DNA from: Butyrivibrio sp.
GTDB lineage: Bacteria; Bacillota; Clostridia; Lachnospirales; Lachnospiraceae
Assembly (NCBI RefSeq): GCF_017433805.1
Contig: NZ_JAFRGN010000036.1
Location: 173,812-237,811, forward strand
Length of the DNA stretch: 64,000 nucleotides
Reading direction: 5' to 3'
Positions 35,310-43,934 of the stretch are shown here, piece by piece; the first letter of the stretch is position 1; each line of letters begins with the position of its first letter. The notes under the pieces were generated by a model. It was not told where the DNA came from. It saw nothing but the letters and a program-made list of their open reading frames with translations, and ran no database searches. The translations under genes and the position numbers were made by a program.

Positions 35310-35873
35310 TCAGCTCCCGATAAGCCGTTTGGCGTAGTACGTACCTCTAGTAATTATGCTCATATGCTCGACTCTGGTCTCACCAAGCATAGGAATATGC
35401 GACCTTTCATTGGTATACATATGTTTAAAGCCGCATTTTTCCTGAACTTTTTTGGATCTCTCGTTGCCATCAAAGTAACCACAGACTATCATGTGAAGTC
35501 CCAGATCCTCAAAGCCATGTCTCATGATTTCTTTTACAGCTTCTGTAACATATCCCTGGTTCCAATAGGGGTATCCGATCCAATAGCCAAGCTCTGCTGC
35601 GCCATCATCTATAGGTCTTTCATTGCTGCCATTCAGAGTAAGCCCAATGCTACCCACTGGTTCTTTTTCCTGGCCCTTGATGCAGATAGCGTACACTTCA
35701 TCCTTGGCAAAAATAGTGCGAATAACCGCTCTGCTATAGCCAACGTCCTTGTGTGGAAGCCACCCGGCATCAGGCCCAATGCGGTCATCGCTGGCATACT
35801 TAAAGAGACTGGAAGCATCTTCCTCTCTCCAGCCTCTTAATATCAGTCTTTCTGTTTCCAGAACCCTTCCCAT
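35310..35873 (-). CDS. GNAT-family acetyltransferase (RimJ/RimL-like)
   Basis: 187 residues. LETERLILRGWREEDA is the typical RimJ/RimL opening, AELGYWIGYPYWNQGYVTEAVKEIM carries the acetyl-CoA loop, and NERSKKVQEKCGF is the conserved late segment. Substrate unknown. It begins 1 base after the stop of the upstream unknown gene and lacks a strong ribosome-binding site, so it is probably translated by coupling. It is the last gene of the run starting at 42875. Confidence 0.88.
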   Translation of the reverse strand: MGRVLETERLILRGWREEDASSLFKYASDDRIGPDAGWLPHKDVGYSRAVIRTIFAKDEVYAICIKGQEKEPVGSIGLTLNGSNERPIDDGAAELGYWIGYPYWNQGYVTEAVKEIMRHGFEDLGLHMIVCGYFDGNERSKKVQEKCGFKHMYTNERSHIPMLGETRVEHMSIITRGTYYAKRLIGS

Positions 35874-35874
35874 A

Positions 35875-36312
35875 TTACAAGCTCATGTACTGGAAGCCAG
35901 TCTTGGCCGTGAAGGCATCCATTGATTTTTTGAAAAGAGTAAAATAAGCAGCCTCTTTGTGCATAGCTTCATGTGAAAGGAAATAGATTACCTTACCGCT
36001 CTTGATATCCCATTCAATATCATGCTGAGGATCAAGGGCAATGATATCCTTGAAAGAAAGGCCATATTTCTCCCTGCAGACATCATCCTTGTTATCCAGA
36101 TCCATAGTCTCTTCCACGATTTTATTCTTGGTCTTAAGAAGATTATCAAGCTGCTCCAGCATGATCTGATGAACAATATTAAGCGAGTTGATCTCATAGC
36201 CAACAAGCTTCATGTCTCCGATAATCCTGTCAAAATCCACCGCTGTCTGTTCAAATGGGTCAACCTTATTCTCGCCGTAGCAAAAAACAGCATTATAAAG
36301 ACCTTCGTTCAT
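35875..36312 (-). CDS. Conserved-looking protein of unknown function
   Basis: 145 residues, soluble, acidic, with no signal peptide or membrane segment. I do not recognise the family. The middle is predicted helical (IMLEQLDNLLKTKNKIVEE) and the C-terminal half has FLSHEAMHKEAAYFTLF, with an HExxH-like spacing only in loose form (HEAMH). The start at 36312 has AAAGGAG 6 bases upstream, lying in the end of the EAL gene; 1 base separates the two. The tight link to the EAL gene suggests a partner role (inference). Confidence 0.65.
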   Translation of the reverse strand: MNEGLYNAVFCYGENKVDPFEQTAVDFDRIIGDMKLVGYEINSLNIVHQIMLEQLDNLLKTKNKIVEETMDLDNKDDVCREKYGLSFKDIIALDPQHDIEWDIKSGKVIYFLSHEAMHKEAAYFTLFKKSMDAFTAKTGFQYMSL

Positions 36313-36313
36313 A

Positions 36314-38233
36314 TTAGTCTCCTTTCGCAAACATGCCCTTTTGTGTTTTGAGGAAATCAATGTATTCTTCTTCTGGTATTGGTCTTGAATAATAGAATCC
36401 CTGTAGATACTCAACGCCCTTATCTATGAGTATCTGGGCCTGGTCCAGTGTTTCTACACCTTCTGCCAGGATGTGAAGCCCGAAGTCCTTGAGGAATTTA
36501 ATGGTATAATCCAGCATCCTCATATTCTCCGGCTTGTCTTTATCAAGACAGCTCCATACAAACTCTTTATCCATCTTGACCAGTGCATAATCCATCTTGA
36601 GGATCTCCAAAAGATTGGAATAGCCTGATCCAAAGTCATCCATGGAAATGGTACTTCCACTTTCACGGAGCCTTGTCACATTTTCTTTAAACACCTCATC
36701 ATTATTGATGTAGGAAGTTTCTGTGATCTCGAAATTGATAAACTTGGGTGGAATATGATATTTGTTCATCTTGTTGATGAGCCTTATGTGTGTCTGCTCG
36801 TCAACAGCTTCGTTACCGGAAAGGTTAACCTCTATAGTCTTGATACCGTAGCTACTAAGGTTCTCTTTGGCAATGAAAGAACAAACCTTTTCGAATACCA
36901 GATCATCAATTTCCTGAATAAGTCCGCATTTCTCGGCAATCGGGATGAAGTCCTCAGGAGAAATATAATTCTCCGTATCAGGTCTCCTAAGTCTTACAAG
37001 CGCCTCTGCAGAACAAAAGCTTCCGTCCGCAACCGACAGGATTGGCTGGTAATATACGTCGAAGCTTCTCTCTTTTACTGCTGTTCTGACCACATCCTCG
37101 ATGGAATTTCTGTAGGTCATCTTGTCCACAACCGTCTGGTCTATCACAAGGTTCGGTGAAGACTGAGTAAAAGCGTACTCTCCAGAAACATAAGCCAGAA
37201 TCTGAAGCGCCTTCTCAGGCTCAGACGCATATTTAGGAAGTTCCAAAACTGCAAAGGTTAGTCTGTAATTCTTACCCTCATTGTCCTTTAAGTTATTGAC
37301 TATGTTCATGAAGGTCTCCACCCTCTCAGGTGTCTTAATGATAGAACATAGCGTATTCCAGTTAAAAAGATAAGCCGGCGCACCTACATAGGTCTCGGAA
37401 ATCTTACCAACTATCTTCATCAGCTCAGTCATCTCGCTCCTCTCCGAATTGGACATGACTGCTGTTTTTCCTGTAAAAATAATAGATACTATAAAGAAAT
37501 CTCTTTTAAGTCCAAGTTTTTCCAAAAGAGCCATTTCAAAGGCATCCCTGTTCCTGATTCCCTCTATGGATCTCTCGTAGTACTCTCTTGGATTTTCCAT
37601 CGACAGGAAAAGAATCAGTGCCATCATCATCATGGCGATGGCCGATACCTGCATTCCTCTGTCAATGAACTGATACAGCGATAATACTGTCCAGATGACC
37701 AGACCAGTAAGTATCGAATAAAAGCTTTCTTTTGGGATTCGCTCCTTAAAATATATAATTCGCATCAGCGACAGAAAGATATATACAAAACCTACCAGGT
37801 AACAGATCTGTGCTGCCGGGCCATAATTGTAGTAATAACCATAAGCGTTTATTCCAACCTTGAGTCCCATGATGGTTGCTGTAACTACGGCAAAAGCCAC
37901 AGGAAGTCCTGTAATTACCACCATTCTGTTGGAAACCGTTCTCTTAAGCGTAGTCTTGGTATAGACATATATGCACATGATAAATGCACAGAACAAAAGA
38001 GATCCAACGTACAGAATCTGAGCCACTCCTCTAAGAGCTGCTGCAGAATCATTTTCTTTAATAAACAGGAACGCTGCGCACTCCAATATCTCACACAAGT
38101 TGTTAAAAAAGACCGACACCAAGAAAACGAAGAAAACTCGCGCAGAAATAAGCTGCGGAACATTCCTTCGAAGGTAGATTACCAACAGTATGATAGATAC
38201 CAATATTGCAATTATAGGTGTACGTATTTCCAT
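36314..38233 (-). CDS. Membrane EAL-domain c-di-GMP phosphodiesterase with degenerate GGDEF
   Basis: 639 residues. About seven to eight membrane segments span 1-215. A degenerate GGDEF-like domain (about 220-370) starts IRNRDAFEMALLEK but lacks the GGDEF signature, so it cannot make c-di-GMP. The EAL domain (about 385-635) keeps its motifs: SAEALVRLRRP, IEVNLSGNE, FEITETSYI, MDDFGSGYSN, KMDKEF and ILAEGVET, so it should hydrolyse c-di-GMP. The nearest AGGAG is about 20 bases upstream, so start strength is unclear. It follows the PL26-like gene by 23 bases. Confidence 0.9.
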   Translation of the reverse strand: MEIRTPIIAILVSIILLVIYLRRNVPQLISARVFFVFLVSVFFNNLCEILECAAFLFIKENDSAAALRGVAQILYVGSLLFCAFIMCIYVYTKTTLKRTVSNRMVVITGLPVAFAVVTATIMGLKVGINAYGYYYNYGPAAQICYLVGFVYIFLSLMRIIYFKERIPKESFYSILTGLVIWTVLSLYQFIDRGMQVSAIAMMMMALILFLSMENPREYYERSIEGIRNRDAFEMALLEKLGLKRDFFIVSIIFTGKTAVMSNSERSEMTELMKIVGKISETYVGAPAYLFNWNTLCSIIKTPERVETFMNIVNNLKDNEGKNYRLTFAVLELPKYASEPEKALQILAYVSGEYAFTQSSPNLVIDQTVVDKMTYRNSIEDVVRTAVKERSFDVYYQPILSVADGSFCSAEALVRLRRPDTENYISPEDFIPIAEKCGLIQEIDDLVFEKVCSFIAKENLSSYGIKTIEVNLSGNEAVDEQTHIRLINKMNKYHIPPKFINFEITETSYINNDEVFKENVTRLRESGSTISMDDFGSGYSNLLEILKMDYALVKMDKEFVWSCLDKDKPENMRMLDYTIKFLKDFGLHILAEGVETLDQAQILIDKGVEYLQGFYYSRPIPEEEYIDFLKTQKGMFAKGD

Positions 38234-38256
38234 AAATAAATTATAATATAAAACTC

Positions 38257-40560
38257 CTATTGCAACAACTTATTTGCTAGTACTGCCTTGACATAGAAGA
38301 AGGTCAATGGCAAAAATGACTGGGCAAAATTTTTGGTAGGTCCATTGCCAACCATTACAGTATCCTCAACTATTTTTTTGGTAAAAGAAACACCGCTCTG
38401 GTTGCCAATCTGTTTCTTAAATGTCTTTATGCCATAATCCAGATATCTTTCCTCTCCTGTAAGCTCATAGCCAATAGCCATGGATTCCAGAAGTAATGTG
38501 TTATTACCGTTTCTGGAAAGGCTTGGGAGCTCTTTGTAGTAAAAAAGTCCCTGAGGTGTTCTGCAATTATCAACGATATCGTCGATGGCTTTTAATATAA
38601 GTTTTTTAACACGTCCACTTGGAACTGCCCTGTAGTAGCGCATCAGTGAGCCAATAGCCACAGATATCATGAAGCCCACTCTGATTGTGGTATTGTCAGT
38701 ATATGGTGACAACCAGTTGCCATATCTGTCGTTCCACTGCTCAAACTGGCCAACAATCCAGTCAGCCCTGGTGAGCCACTTCCTGTCATGGGTCTCCACA
38801 TAAAGAGCTGTGAGGCTCCTAAGGGCCCATCCCGTCTCTCTTGCACTTATCTCGCCAGGCTTCTGATATTCAGGTGTCTCCAAAAGAGCCAGAACATTTT
38901 CGCCAATTCCAATAGCAGCCTCAAAGGCTCTCTCATCGCCAGTGAAATGATAGTGATCAAGAAGTCCCTCTACCCATTCATGGGAACATGCCATGATTCC
39001 TCGTGAGCCTTTACCATCCTCTGACCCGCCAGTATGCTTCCTTTGGTGCTCCCACTGACCATTTATAAAAATAGGATCCGTGTTGTAATGGCAGATATCC
39101 ACATCCATCCAGTGCCAGCAGGCCACATTGGCATAGTCCAGCATTCTGCGGATACCTGTTCTTGCATACATCATGTACATAGCGTGGGGGTAGTCGTACT
39201 CATTGTTAGTCCAGACAAGGTCTCCGCCGCCTCTTCCCTGAGCCGTATAGCCAGGATCAGGTGCATCGCCCCAACACAGCATTCCATAGCACCTTGCATG
39301 GGAATCAGCCTTATCTATAAGCGCAATCTCCACATCATCTATCTGCTTGTCAGGCGCAAGGAAAATATCAGGAAAGACCTTGGCCTCCTCGAAAACTTCA
39401 GTATCTACATAGCCCGTATCCGGCATCTGGTAGATGATACTCCTGTTGTTAAGCTCATAAAGTTCCTCATCAGCATCATGGAAATGCAGAAGGAACCTCT
39501 GCTCTCTTGCCATTCCAGACTCAAACCTCACTGGCTGTGCCTTGGAAATCTGAGACAGCTCGTTTTTATCCGGTAAAAGATATATCTTGATGCCATCACT
39601 GCTGGCACTTATAGCCTTAGGGAAATTCTGCTGAGCCTGAAAAACTGTGGCACATACTCCAACACCTGATCCAAAGTCTGAAACATCTGCCATAAAGGTT
39701 CCGTAGATAACCTCTGCAAAATGCTCATTTGCCTCTTTTTCCAGATACTCAGCTGTTATAGTTTTGGATACTTCTTCTCCATCCTCACTACTTTCAAAGT
39801 TTGTTTTATAGTTGGAAATACCTACAGTTGTTCTAGGAGTTACCTTGTTTTTGCCAAGGTTCCTGAGCTCAAATATAAGCTCATCCGGCTCTATGCTGTC
39901 CTCTGTGCAGTTAATTACCTTGAGCGCTACTTCCAGCCATGGCTTGTCGCTGGTTATGGACAGACGAAGCGTGAACTTGATTCCTTCACCGCTAAGCTTA
40001 TTGTCTGCGTCCTCAAAATGTCCCGTAGCCTCAATTACTGAATAGATTGGGCCATTCTCAATTACGTTCCACAATTCAAATATTGGAGAAAGCGTTTTAC
40101 CATCAAGCTTTAAAACAGGGCCGGAAAACTGCTCTTTTTTGAATACATGATTGTCATAAACAAAGCTCTGGAAGGCCTCCTTCTGGAAATCAGAAACCTT
40201 GAAATTGATAAGTCCGTTCGTGACAGAAATCGTACTGTTAGTCTTAGTCACAAAGTTATTATTGATCTGATCAGCAAAGGCATTACTGCCATCTATAAGG
40301 CTTGAGGTAGTGACCAGCACAAAGTCTTTAGCCTTATTACCTGGAAGTGTTCCAAGGAATCTTGCGTAAACAAACCGGATGGAGCCATCCTCCCAGGTGG
40401 AGGTCACCTTGAACTGGGATGGAATGATGCTGCCCGAATCAAGGACTGCAAGCCTTTCAAAATCTTTCTGGGTCAGTTCTCCCTTAGGAAAAGGCACACC
40501 AATACCAAGTAGCTCATTTTTTCTGTCGTCTTTATATAGTTTGTCGTAGTGAATTTTCAT
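38257..40560 (-). CDS. PcRGLX/YetA-like protein (PL26 exo-rhamnogalacturonan lyase family)
   Basis: 767 residues without a signal peptide, so cytoplasmic. The N-terminal RIFT-barrel-like part reads LGIGVPFPKGEL, SGSIIPSQFKVTSTWEDGS and IRFVYARFLG, typical of the PcRGLX/YetA family. A central beta-sandwich is followed by an alpha/alpha-toroid with WGDAPDPGYTAQGRGGGD, WHWMDVDICHYNTDP and ARETGWALRSLTALY. The family cleaves rhamnogalacturonan oligosaccharides. Recognition is from memory of the family pattern, so substrate is inference. AGGAAAGG lies before the ATG. It sits between a GH13 gene and the EAL gene. Confidence 0.7.
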   Translation of the reverse strand: MKIHYDKLYKDDRKNELLGIGVPFPKGELTQKDFERLAVLDSGSIIPSQFKVTSTWEDGSIRFVYARFLGTLPGNKAKDFVLVTTSSLIDGSNAFADQINNNFVTKTNSTISVTNGLINFKVSDFQKEAFQSFVYDNHVFKKEQFSGPVLKLDGKTLSPIFELWNVIENGPIYSVIEATGHFEDADNKLSGEGIKFTLRLSITSDKPWLEVALKVINCTEDSIEPDELIFELRNLGKNKVTPRTTVGISNYKTNFESSEDGEEVSKTITAEYLEKEANEHFAEVIYGTFMADVSDFGSGVGVCATVFQAQQNFPKAISASSDGIKIYLLPDKNELSQISKAQPVRFESGMAREQRFLLHFHDADEELYELNNRSIIYQMPDTGYVDTEVFEEAKVFPDIFLAPDKQIDDVEIALIDKADSHARCYGMLCWGDAPDPGYTAQGRGGGDLVWTNNEYDYPHAMYMMYARTGIRRMLDYANVACWHWMDVDICHYNTDPIFINGQWEHQRKHTGGSEDGKGSRGIMACSHEWVEGLLDHYHFTGDERAFEAAIGIGENVLALLETPEYQKPGEISARETGWALRSLTALYVETHDRKWLTRADWIVGQFEQWNDRYGNWLSPYTDNTTIRVGFMISVAIGSLMRYYRAVPSGRVKKLILKAIDDIVDNCRTPQGLFYYKELPSLSRNGNNTLLLESMAIGYELTGEERYLDYGIKTFKKQIGNQSGVSFTKKIVEDTVMVGNGPTKNFAQSFLPLTFFYVKAVLANKLLQ

Positions 40561-40590
40561 ATGTTTTATGCCTTTCCTTACAGGTAACTC

Positions 40591-41895
40591 TTATATTTGG
40601 AGAAGATATGCTGTGTAAGCCGGGATATCCAGGCCTCCGCCAAAGTCTATCTCAGCTCCCGTAATCAGGTCCGTTGCTCTTCCAGCTCTTGCATCAAAGT
40701 CAGCATGGAACTGATTCTCATCAGCATTTATTACTACAAGGACTCTGTCGCCCTCAGTTTCTCTTTCAAAAATGCACTGTCTGTTCGTAAGAAGAAGTGA
40801 CTTAAATTCTCCATAGGACAACGCCTTGGAGCCCTCTCTCGCATGGCAGAGCTTACTGATAACATCCGTCAGCTCGTTCCACTCAGGTGCATCAAAGCAT
40901 GGACGAAGAGCCGGATCCCCCTGAGACTTATCAGCCTTGGTTCCCCACTCACTTCCGTAGTAGATTGTAGGAATTCCAGGCATTCCAAACATCAGAGTAT
41001 AAATAAGTGGCAGATGCTGTGGCCTCTGAAGAACACTGGCAATTCTGCTGACATCGTGGTTATCTACAAATGCAAGGAGGTGCTTACCTCTGTAAAGTGT
41101 CCAGTTCTCAGGTCCGAACTGTCTGAGCAGTGAATGAACAATCTCAAAGAGGTTCATGCTGTTAAGAGCTGAATGCATGCCCTTGTAGCACTCATAGTTA
41201 GTAGCACTGTGACAAAGGTCATCTCCCATAATGCGGTTATAATCTCCGCCTATCATCTCGCCCATCAGGAAGAAGTCCTCTTTCCAGGCGGGAGTCTCTC
41301 TGCGAAGCCTTCTGATAAAATCAGGATCTACGCAGTATGCCACATCAAGTCTAAGACCATCTATTCCGAATTCATCAATCCAGAATTTAACGCTCTCCAT
41401 GAGATAATCTGTAACTGCAGGGTTACGAAGATTAAGCTTAACCAGGTCAAAGTTTCCTTCCCAGCCCTCGTACCACAGACCATCATTGTAATTGCTGTTT
41501 CCGTCAAAACTAATATTGAACCAGTCCTTGTAGGGAGAATCCCACTTTTTTTCAAGGACATCTACAAAGCCAAAGAAACCTCTACCAGCATGATTAAATA
41601 CGCCATCAAGAACAACCTTGATGCCTTCCTTGTGAAGTGCATCGCAGACCTTCTTGAAATCAGCATTAGTTCCAAGACGAACATCGATCTTTTTGTAATC
41701 CCTTGTATTATAGCCATGGGTATCTGACTCAAATACAGGGTTGAACATAACTGCGCCGATTCCCAGCTTCTTGAAATGAGGAATCCAGTCGATCACCTTT
41801 AGAATTCTGTGCTCAAGTTTGCCATCATTTTCAAAAGGAGCTCCACAAAAGCCCAATGGATAGATCTGATAAAAAGAAGTTTCATAAGCCCACAT
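40591..41895 (-). CDS. GH13-family alpha-amylase-type glycosidase
   Basis: 434 residues, no signal peptide, so intracellular. The (beta/alpha)8 barrel shows DGVFNHAGRG, the nucleophile in DGLRLDVAY (Asp about 183), the acid Glu in LMGEMIGG (about 212) and FVDNHDVSR (Asp about 279). MFGMPGIPTIYYGSEWG is conserved. The size and motifs resemble neopullulanase or cyclomaltodextrinase members lacking the N-terminal domain. It probably acts on imported alpha-glucan oligosaccharides. AGGAGGG precedes the ATG. Confidence 0.88.
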   Translation of the reverse strand: MWAYETSFYQIYPLGFCGAPFENDGKLEHRILKVIDWIPHFKKLGIGAVMFNPVFESDTHGYNTRDYKKIDVRLGTNADFKKVCDALHKEGIKVVLDGVFNHAGRGFFGFVDVLEKKWDSPYKDWFNISFDGNSNYNDGLWYEGWEGNFDLVKLNLRNPAVTDYLMESVKFWIDEFGIDGLRLDVAYCVDPDFIRRLRRETPAWKEDFFLMGEMIGGDYNRIMGDDLCHSATNYECYKGMHSALNSMNLFEIVHSLLRQFGPENWTLYRGKHLLAFVDNHDVSRIASVLQRPQHLPLIYTLMFGMPGIPTIYYGSEWGTKADKSQGDPALRPCFDAPEWNELTDVISKLCHAREGSKALSYGEFKSLLLTNRQCIFERETEGDRVLVVINADENQFHADFDARAGRATDLITGAEIDFGGGLDIPAYTAYLLQI

Positions 41896-41930
41896 ATTAT
41901 GCCCTCCTGTTATCGCATGACGTCTACTAT

Positions 41931-42875
41931 TTACTTATCTTTGTTAAGAAATCCTTCTGCCTTGAAAAAAAACGGATATACACCGATTGTCAGGAAGGAC
42001 ACTATTGCATATCTAAAAAACCTAACGATATTAGCAAGAAAAACTCCTGAATCCAGGAATTCTTTACTAAATGGCATCTTAAACAACGTGTTAAGTGCGA
42101 AGTAAACAATAATTCCACCAAGAAGTCTTGTTACGCAGAACAGAGGATTTCTTGTTGTCTCGAAATTGACAAATCTCTTTTCAAACAAAGCTGAGCAAAA
42201 GAATCCGCCCATAAGTCCAAGTCCTGAGAAATAATCAGAGGTCTTGCAGTAGAAAAGACCTATAGCTGAAATAAGGAAGATGATAAGATATGCAATCCAC
42301 AGCTTCTTCTCATCTACTCTGCTGATAATAGCTGGCATAACAAACACGATAACTGTACCAGTAAGCCATCCGCACAATACATCTGTTGGATAATGACAGC
42401 CAACAACCACTCTGGAAAAGCCAACGAGGAAAGGAAGTACAAAAGCAAGTACTGTGAACACAGGCTTTTTGTAGAACCTTGCCAGTGATCCATAAACTGC
42501 AGCCGAATTAGTTGAATGTCCACTTGGGAAAGAAAAGCCCTGAGCTGCTATGTCATAGATATCAGCATCCTTTTCAACCGGCCTGAAGCACTTAATGGTC
42601 TCATGATCAAAATAAGGACGTCTTCTCCAGACAACATTCTTAATAAGTGGCGTAAGCACGATACCCATCATTACATTTATTCCCACGTAGGTACCAGCTT
42701 TCTTGTCATAACACCAGAATAAAAAGCCAAGAATCAGAATCAGCATCATTTCCTCACCAAAGGTTGAGAAAAATGAAAAAATATTTACTCCTGTCTCACC
42801 CAGAGTTCTCTGCAAGAACTCCATTAGCCTAACCTCAAAATCAAACCAAAATGAGTTTCCAACAACTACTCCCAT
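41931..42875 (-). CDS. PAP2-family membrane phosphatase
   Basis: 314 residues with about eight membrane segments. All three PAP2 motifs are seen: KNVVWRRRPYFD (KxxxxxxRP), SFPSGHSTNS (PSGH) and SRVVVGCHYPTDVLCGW (SRxxxxxHxxxD). It should remove phosphate from a lipid phosphate or undecaprenyl pyrophosphate outside the membrane. AAGGAGA lies before the ATG. It leads the co-directional run to 35310, 35 bases before the GH13 gene. Confidence 0.9.
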   Translation of the reverse strand: MGVVVGNSFWFDFEVRLMEFLQRTLGETGVNIFSFFSTFGEEMMLILILGFLFWCYDKKAGTYVGINVMMGIVLTPLIKNVVWRRRPYFDHETIKCFRPVEKDADIYDIAAQGFSFPSGHSTNSAAVYGSLARFYKKPVFTVLAFVLPFLVGFSRVVVGCHYPTDVLCGWLTGTVIVFVMPAIISRVDEKKLWIAYLIIFLISAIGLFYCKTSDYFSGLGLMGGFFCSALFEKRFVNFETTRNPLFCVTRLLGGIIVYFALNTLFKMPFSKEFLDSGVFLANIVRFFRYAIVSFLTIGVYPFFFKAEGFLNKDK

Positions 42876-43016
42876 TTCTATCTCCTTTTTTATCGCTATT
42901 TTACTGCGTTTTGCATATGAATGCGATATACTTTATTGTATCACATAGGACTACTACGAATTATTGATAATTTCAAAACGTATAACTAATTTTTTATAAA
43001 AATGCTAAAATCTTTG

Positions 43017-43045
43017 TTGACAACATTGCTCCCACGCGTTATAGT
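43017..43045 (+). promoter_or_regulatory. Sigma-A promoter of tRNA-Met
   Basis: TTGACA (43017-43022), 17 bases, TATAGT (43040-43045), about 31 bases before the tRNA. Confidence 0.85.
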
Positions 43046-43076
43046 ATACAAGTCGGCTGCGGCAGACAACAAATAT

Positions 43077-43150
43077 GGCGAGATAGCTCAGCTGGCTAGA
43101 GCACGCGGTTCATACCCGCGGTGTCGAGGGTTCGAATCCCCCTCTCGCTA
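43077..43150 (+). tRNA. tRNA-Met (anticodon CAU), elongator type
   Basis: 74 bases that fold as a cloverleaf: acceptor GGCGAGA/TCTCGCT, D-stem GCTC/GAGC, anticodon stem CGCGG/CCGCG with loop TTCATAC (CAU at 43111-43113), T-arm with TTCGAAT. The anticodon stem lacks the three G:C pairs of initiators and pair 1:72 is G:U, not a C:A mismatch, so it is elongator Met; a k2C-modified Ile tRNA is less likely. The T-stem GAGGG/CCCCC has an A:C mismatch at its second pair. CCA is not encoded. Confidence 0.93.
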
Positions 43151-43152
43151 CT

Positions 43153-43186
43153 AAAAAAGGAAGTGCAAATCGCACTTCCTTTTTTG
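43153..43186. terminator. Terminator of the tRNA gene
   Basis: AAAAAAGGAAGTGC / GCACTTCCTTTTTT hairpin with a 4-base loop and T run on both strands, placed right after the tRNA. Confidence 0.9.
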
Positions 43187-43225
43187 TAACCCCGTCCGCC
43201 TAAATGGTCCTAGGGGACGGGGTTA
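43187..43225. repeat. GC-rich inverted repeat
   Basis: Perfect 11-base arms TAACCCCGTCC (43187-43197) and GGACGGGGTTA (43215-43225) around a 17-base loop. It immediately abuts the tRNA terminator and lies 3' of the riboswitch-controlled gene. No T run follows on the minus strand, so it is not an ordinary terminator. It looks like a dispersed palindromic element. Confidence 0.55.
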
Positions 43226-43243
43226 GTGGTCCATTTTATGTTT

Positions 43244-43858
43244 TCACGCATTCATAGGGAATTTGAGGTCTCTGATTGCCATGGAATAATCTGAACGTAT
43301 TCCTCTAAAACGAGCTTCACTTTCAAGAATATTGATTCCCTCTTTAAGTGTTTCAGCACGTCCATCATCGATATATTCCATAAGCTTTTCTATATACGCA
43401 ATTGTTACATACTTATCTGGCATAAAGCCATAAATTTCAGGATGATCTGCCACATGTCCCTTCTTCTGCTCTTCGATCTTACCTAGAATTCTCTTTGTAT
43501 CAGCTGTAAGAAGCTCTAATTTCTGATCCACTCTTTTTCTTGCAATAAATGGAAGAGCTATTCCGAACATGATCGCAATTATAACCATACCCAACAGATC
43601 GGCGTCATATTTATTATTGGTATAGTATAAGAACGCTGGCAAAAAAACTGCAGAATACCCGAGGCAGAACCACATAAATATAGTTACGATTCCTCCAGCA
43701 GCCTTTTTAGCGAGCTTTTCTGATTTCTTATTGTAATCGGCTATTATAGAAGCTTCATATACCTCAAGATTTCTATAGGTACCACCACCTAAAAAATCAC
43801 GCGCATTCTTGAGCGCAACACGAAGTTCTTCTTTATTCATCTCAACACCACTTTTCAT
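43244..43858 (-). CDS. Two-TM membrane protein of unknown function, under c-di-GMP riboswitch
   Basis: 204 residues. A basic cytoplasmic N-terminal helix region (about 1-50) is followed by two membrane segments (about 53-75 and 82-103) and a charged, helical C-terminal domain of about 100 residues. I do not recognise a family. The start at 43858 has AAAGGAG 8 bases upstream; the longer in-frame opening runs into the riboswitch terminator and cannot be used. It is the only gene of its transcript, with a promoter at 44050-44079, so c-di-GMP control appears to be its main input. A role in envelope, adhesion or motility is only inference. Confidence 0.75.
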   Translation of the reverse strand: MKSGVEMNKEELRVALKNARDFLGGGTYRNLEVYEASIIADYNKKSEKLAKKAAGGIVTIFMWFCLGYSAVFLPAFLYYTNNKYDADLLGMVIIAIMFGIALPFIARKRVDQKLELLTADTKRILGKIEEQKKGHVADHPEIYGFMPDKYVTIAYIEKLMEYIDDGRAETLKEGINILESEARFRGIRSDYSMAIRDLKFPMNA

Positions 43859-43893
43859 CTTACAAACTCCTTTTTGACCAATGAAAAAACAGC

Positions 43894-43925
43894 AAAAAAA
43901 ATAGTAGCGAATACGCATCGCTACT
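43894..43925 (-). terminator. Expression-platform terminator of the c-di-GMP riboswitch
   Basis: Minus strand AGTAGCGA / TCGCTACT perfect stem with a 7-base loop, then TATTTTTTTT. It lies 10 bases after the aptamer and 36 bases before the start codon, between the aptamer and its gene. Confidence 0.85.
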
Positions 43926-43934
43926 AGTTAAAAT

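Noticed and set aside
36313-36414. 34-codon extension of the unknown gene after the EAL gene
   Set aside because: It lies in the EAL coding region; a clean AAAGGAG precedes ATG 36312.
43859-43918. In-frame extension of the riboswitch-controlled protein by 20 codons
   Set aside because: It would be translated from the terminator hairpin and T run; AAAGGAG before the ATG at 43858 gives the real start.
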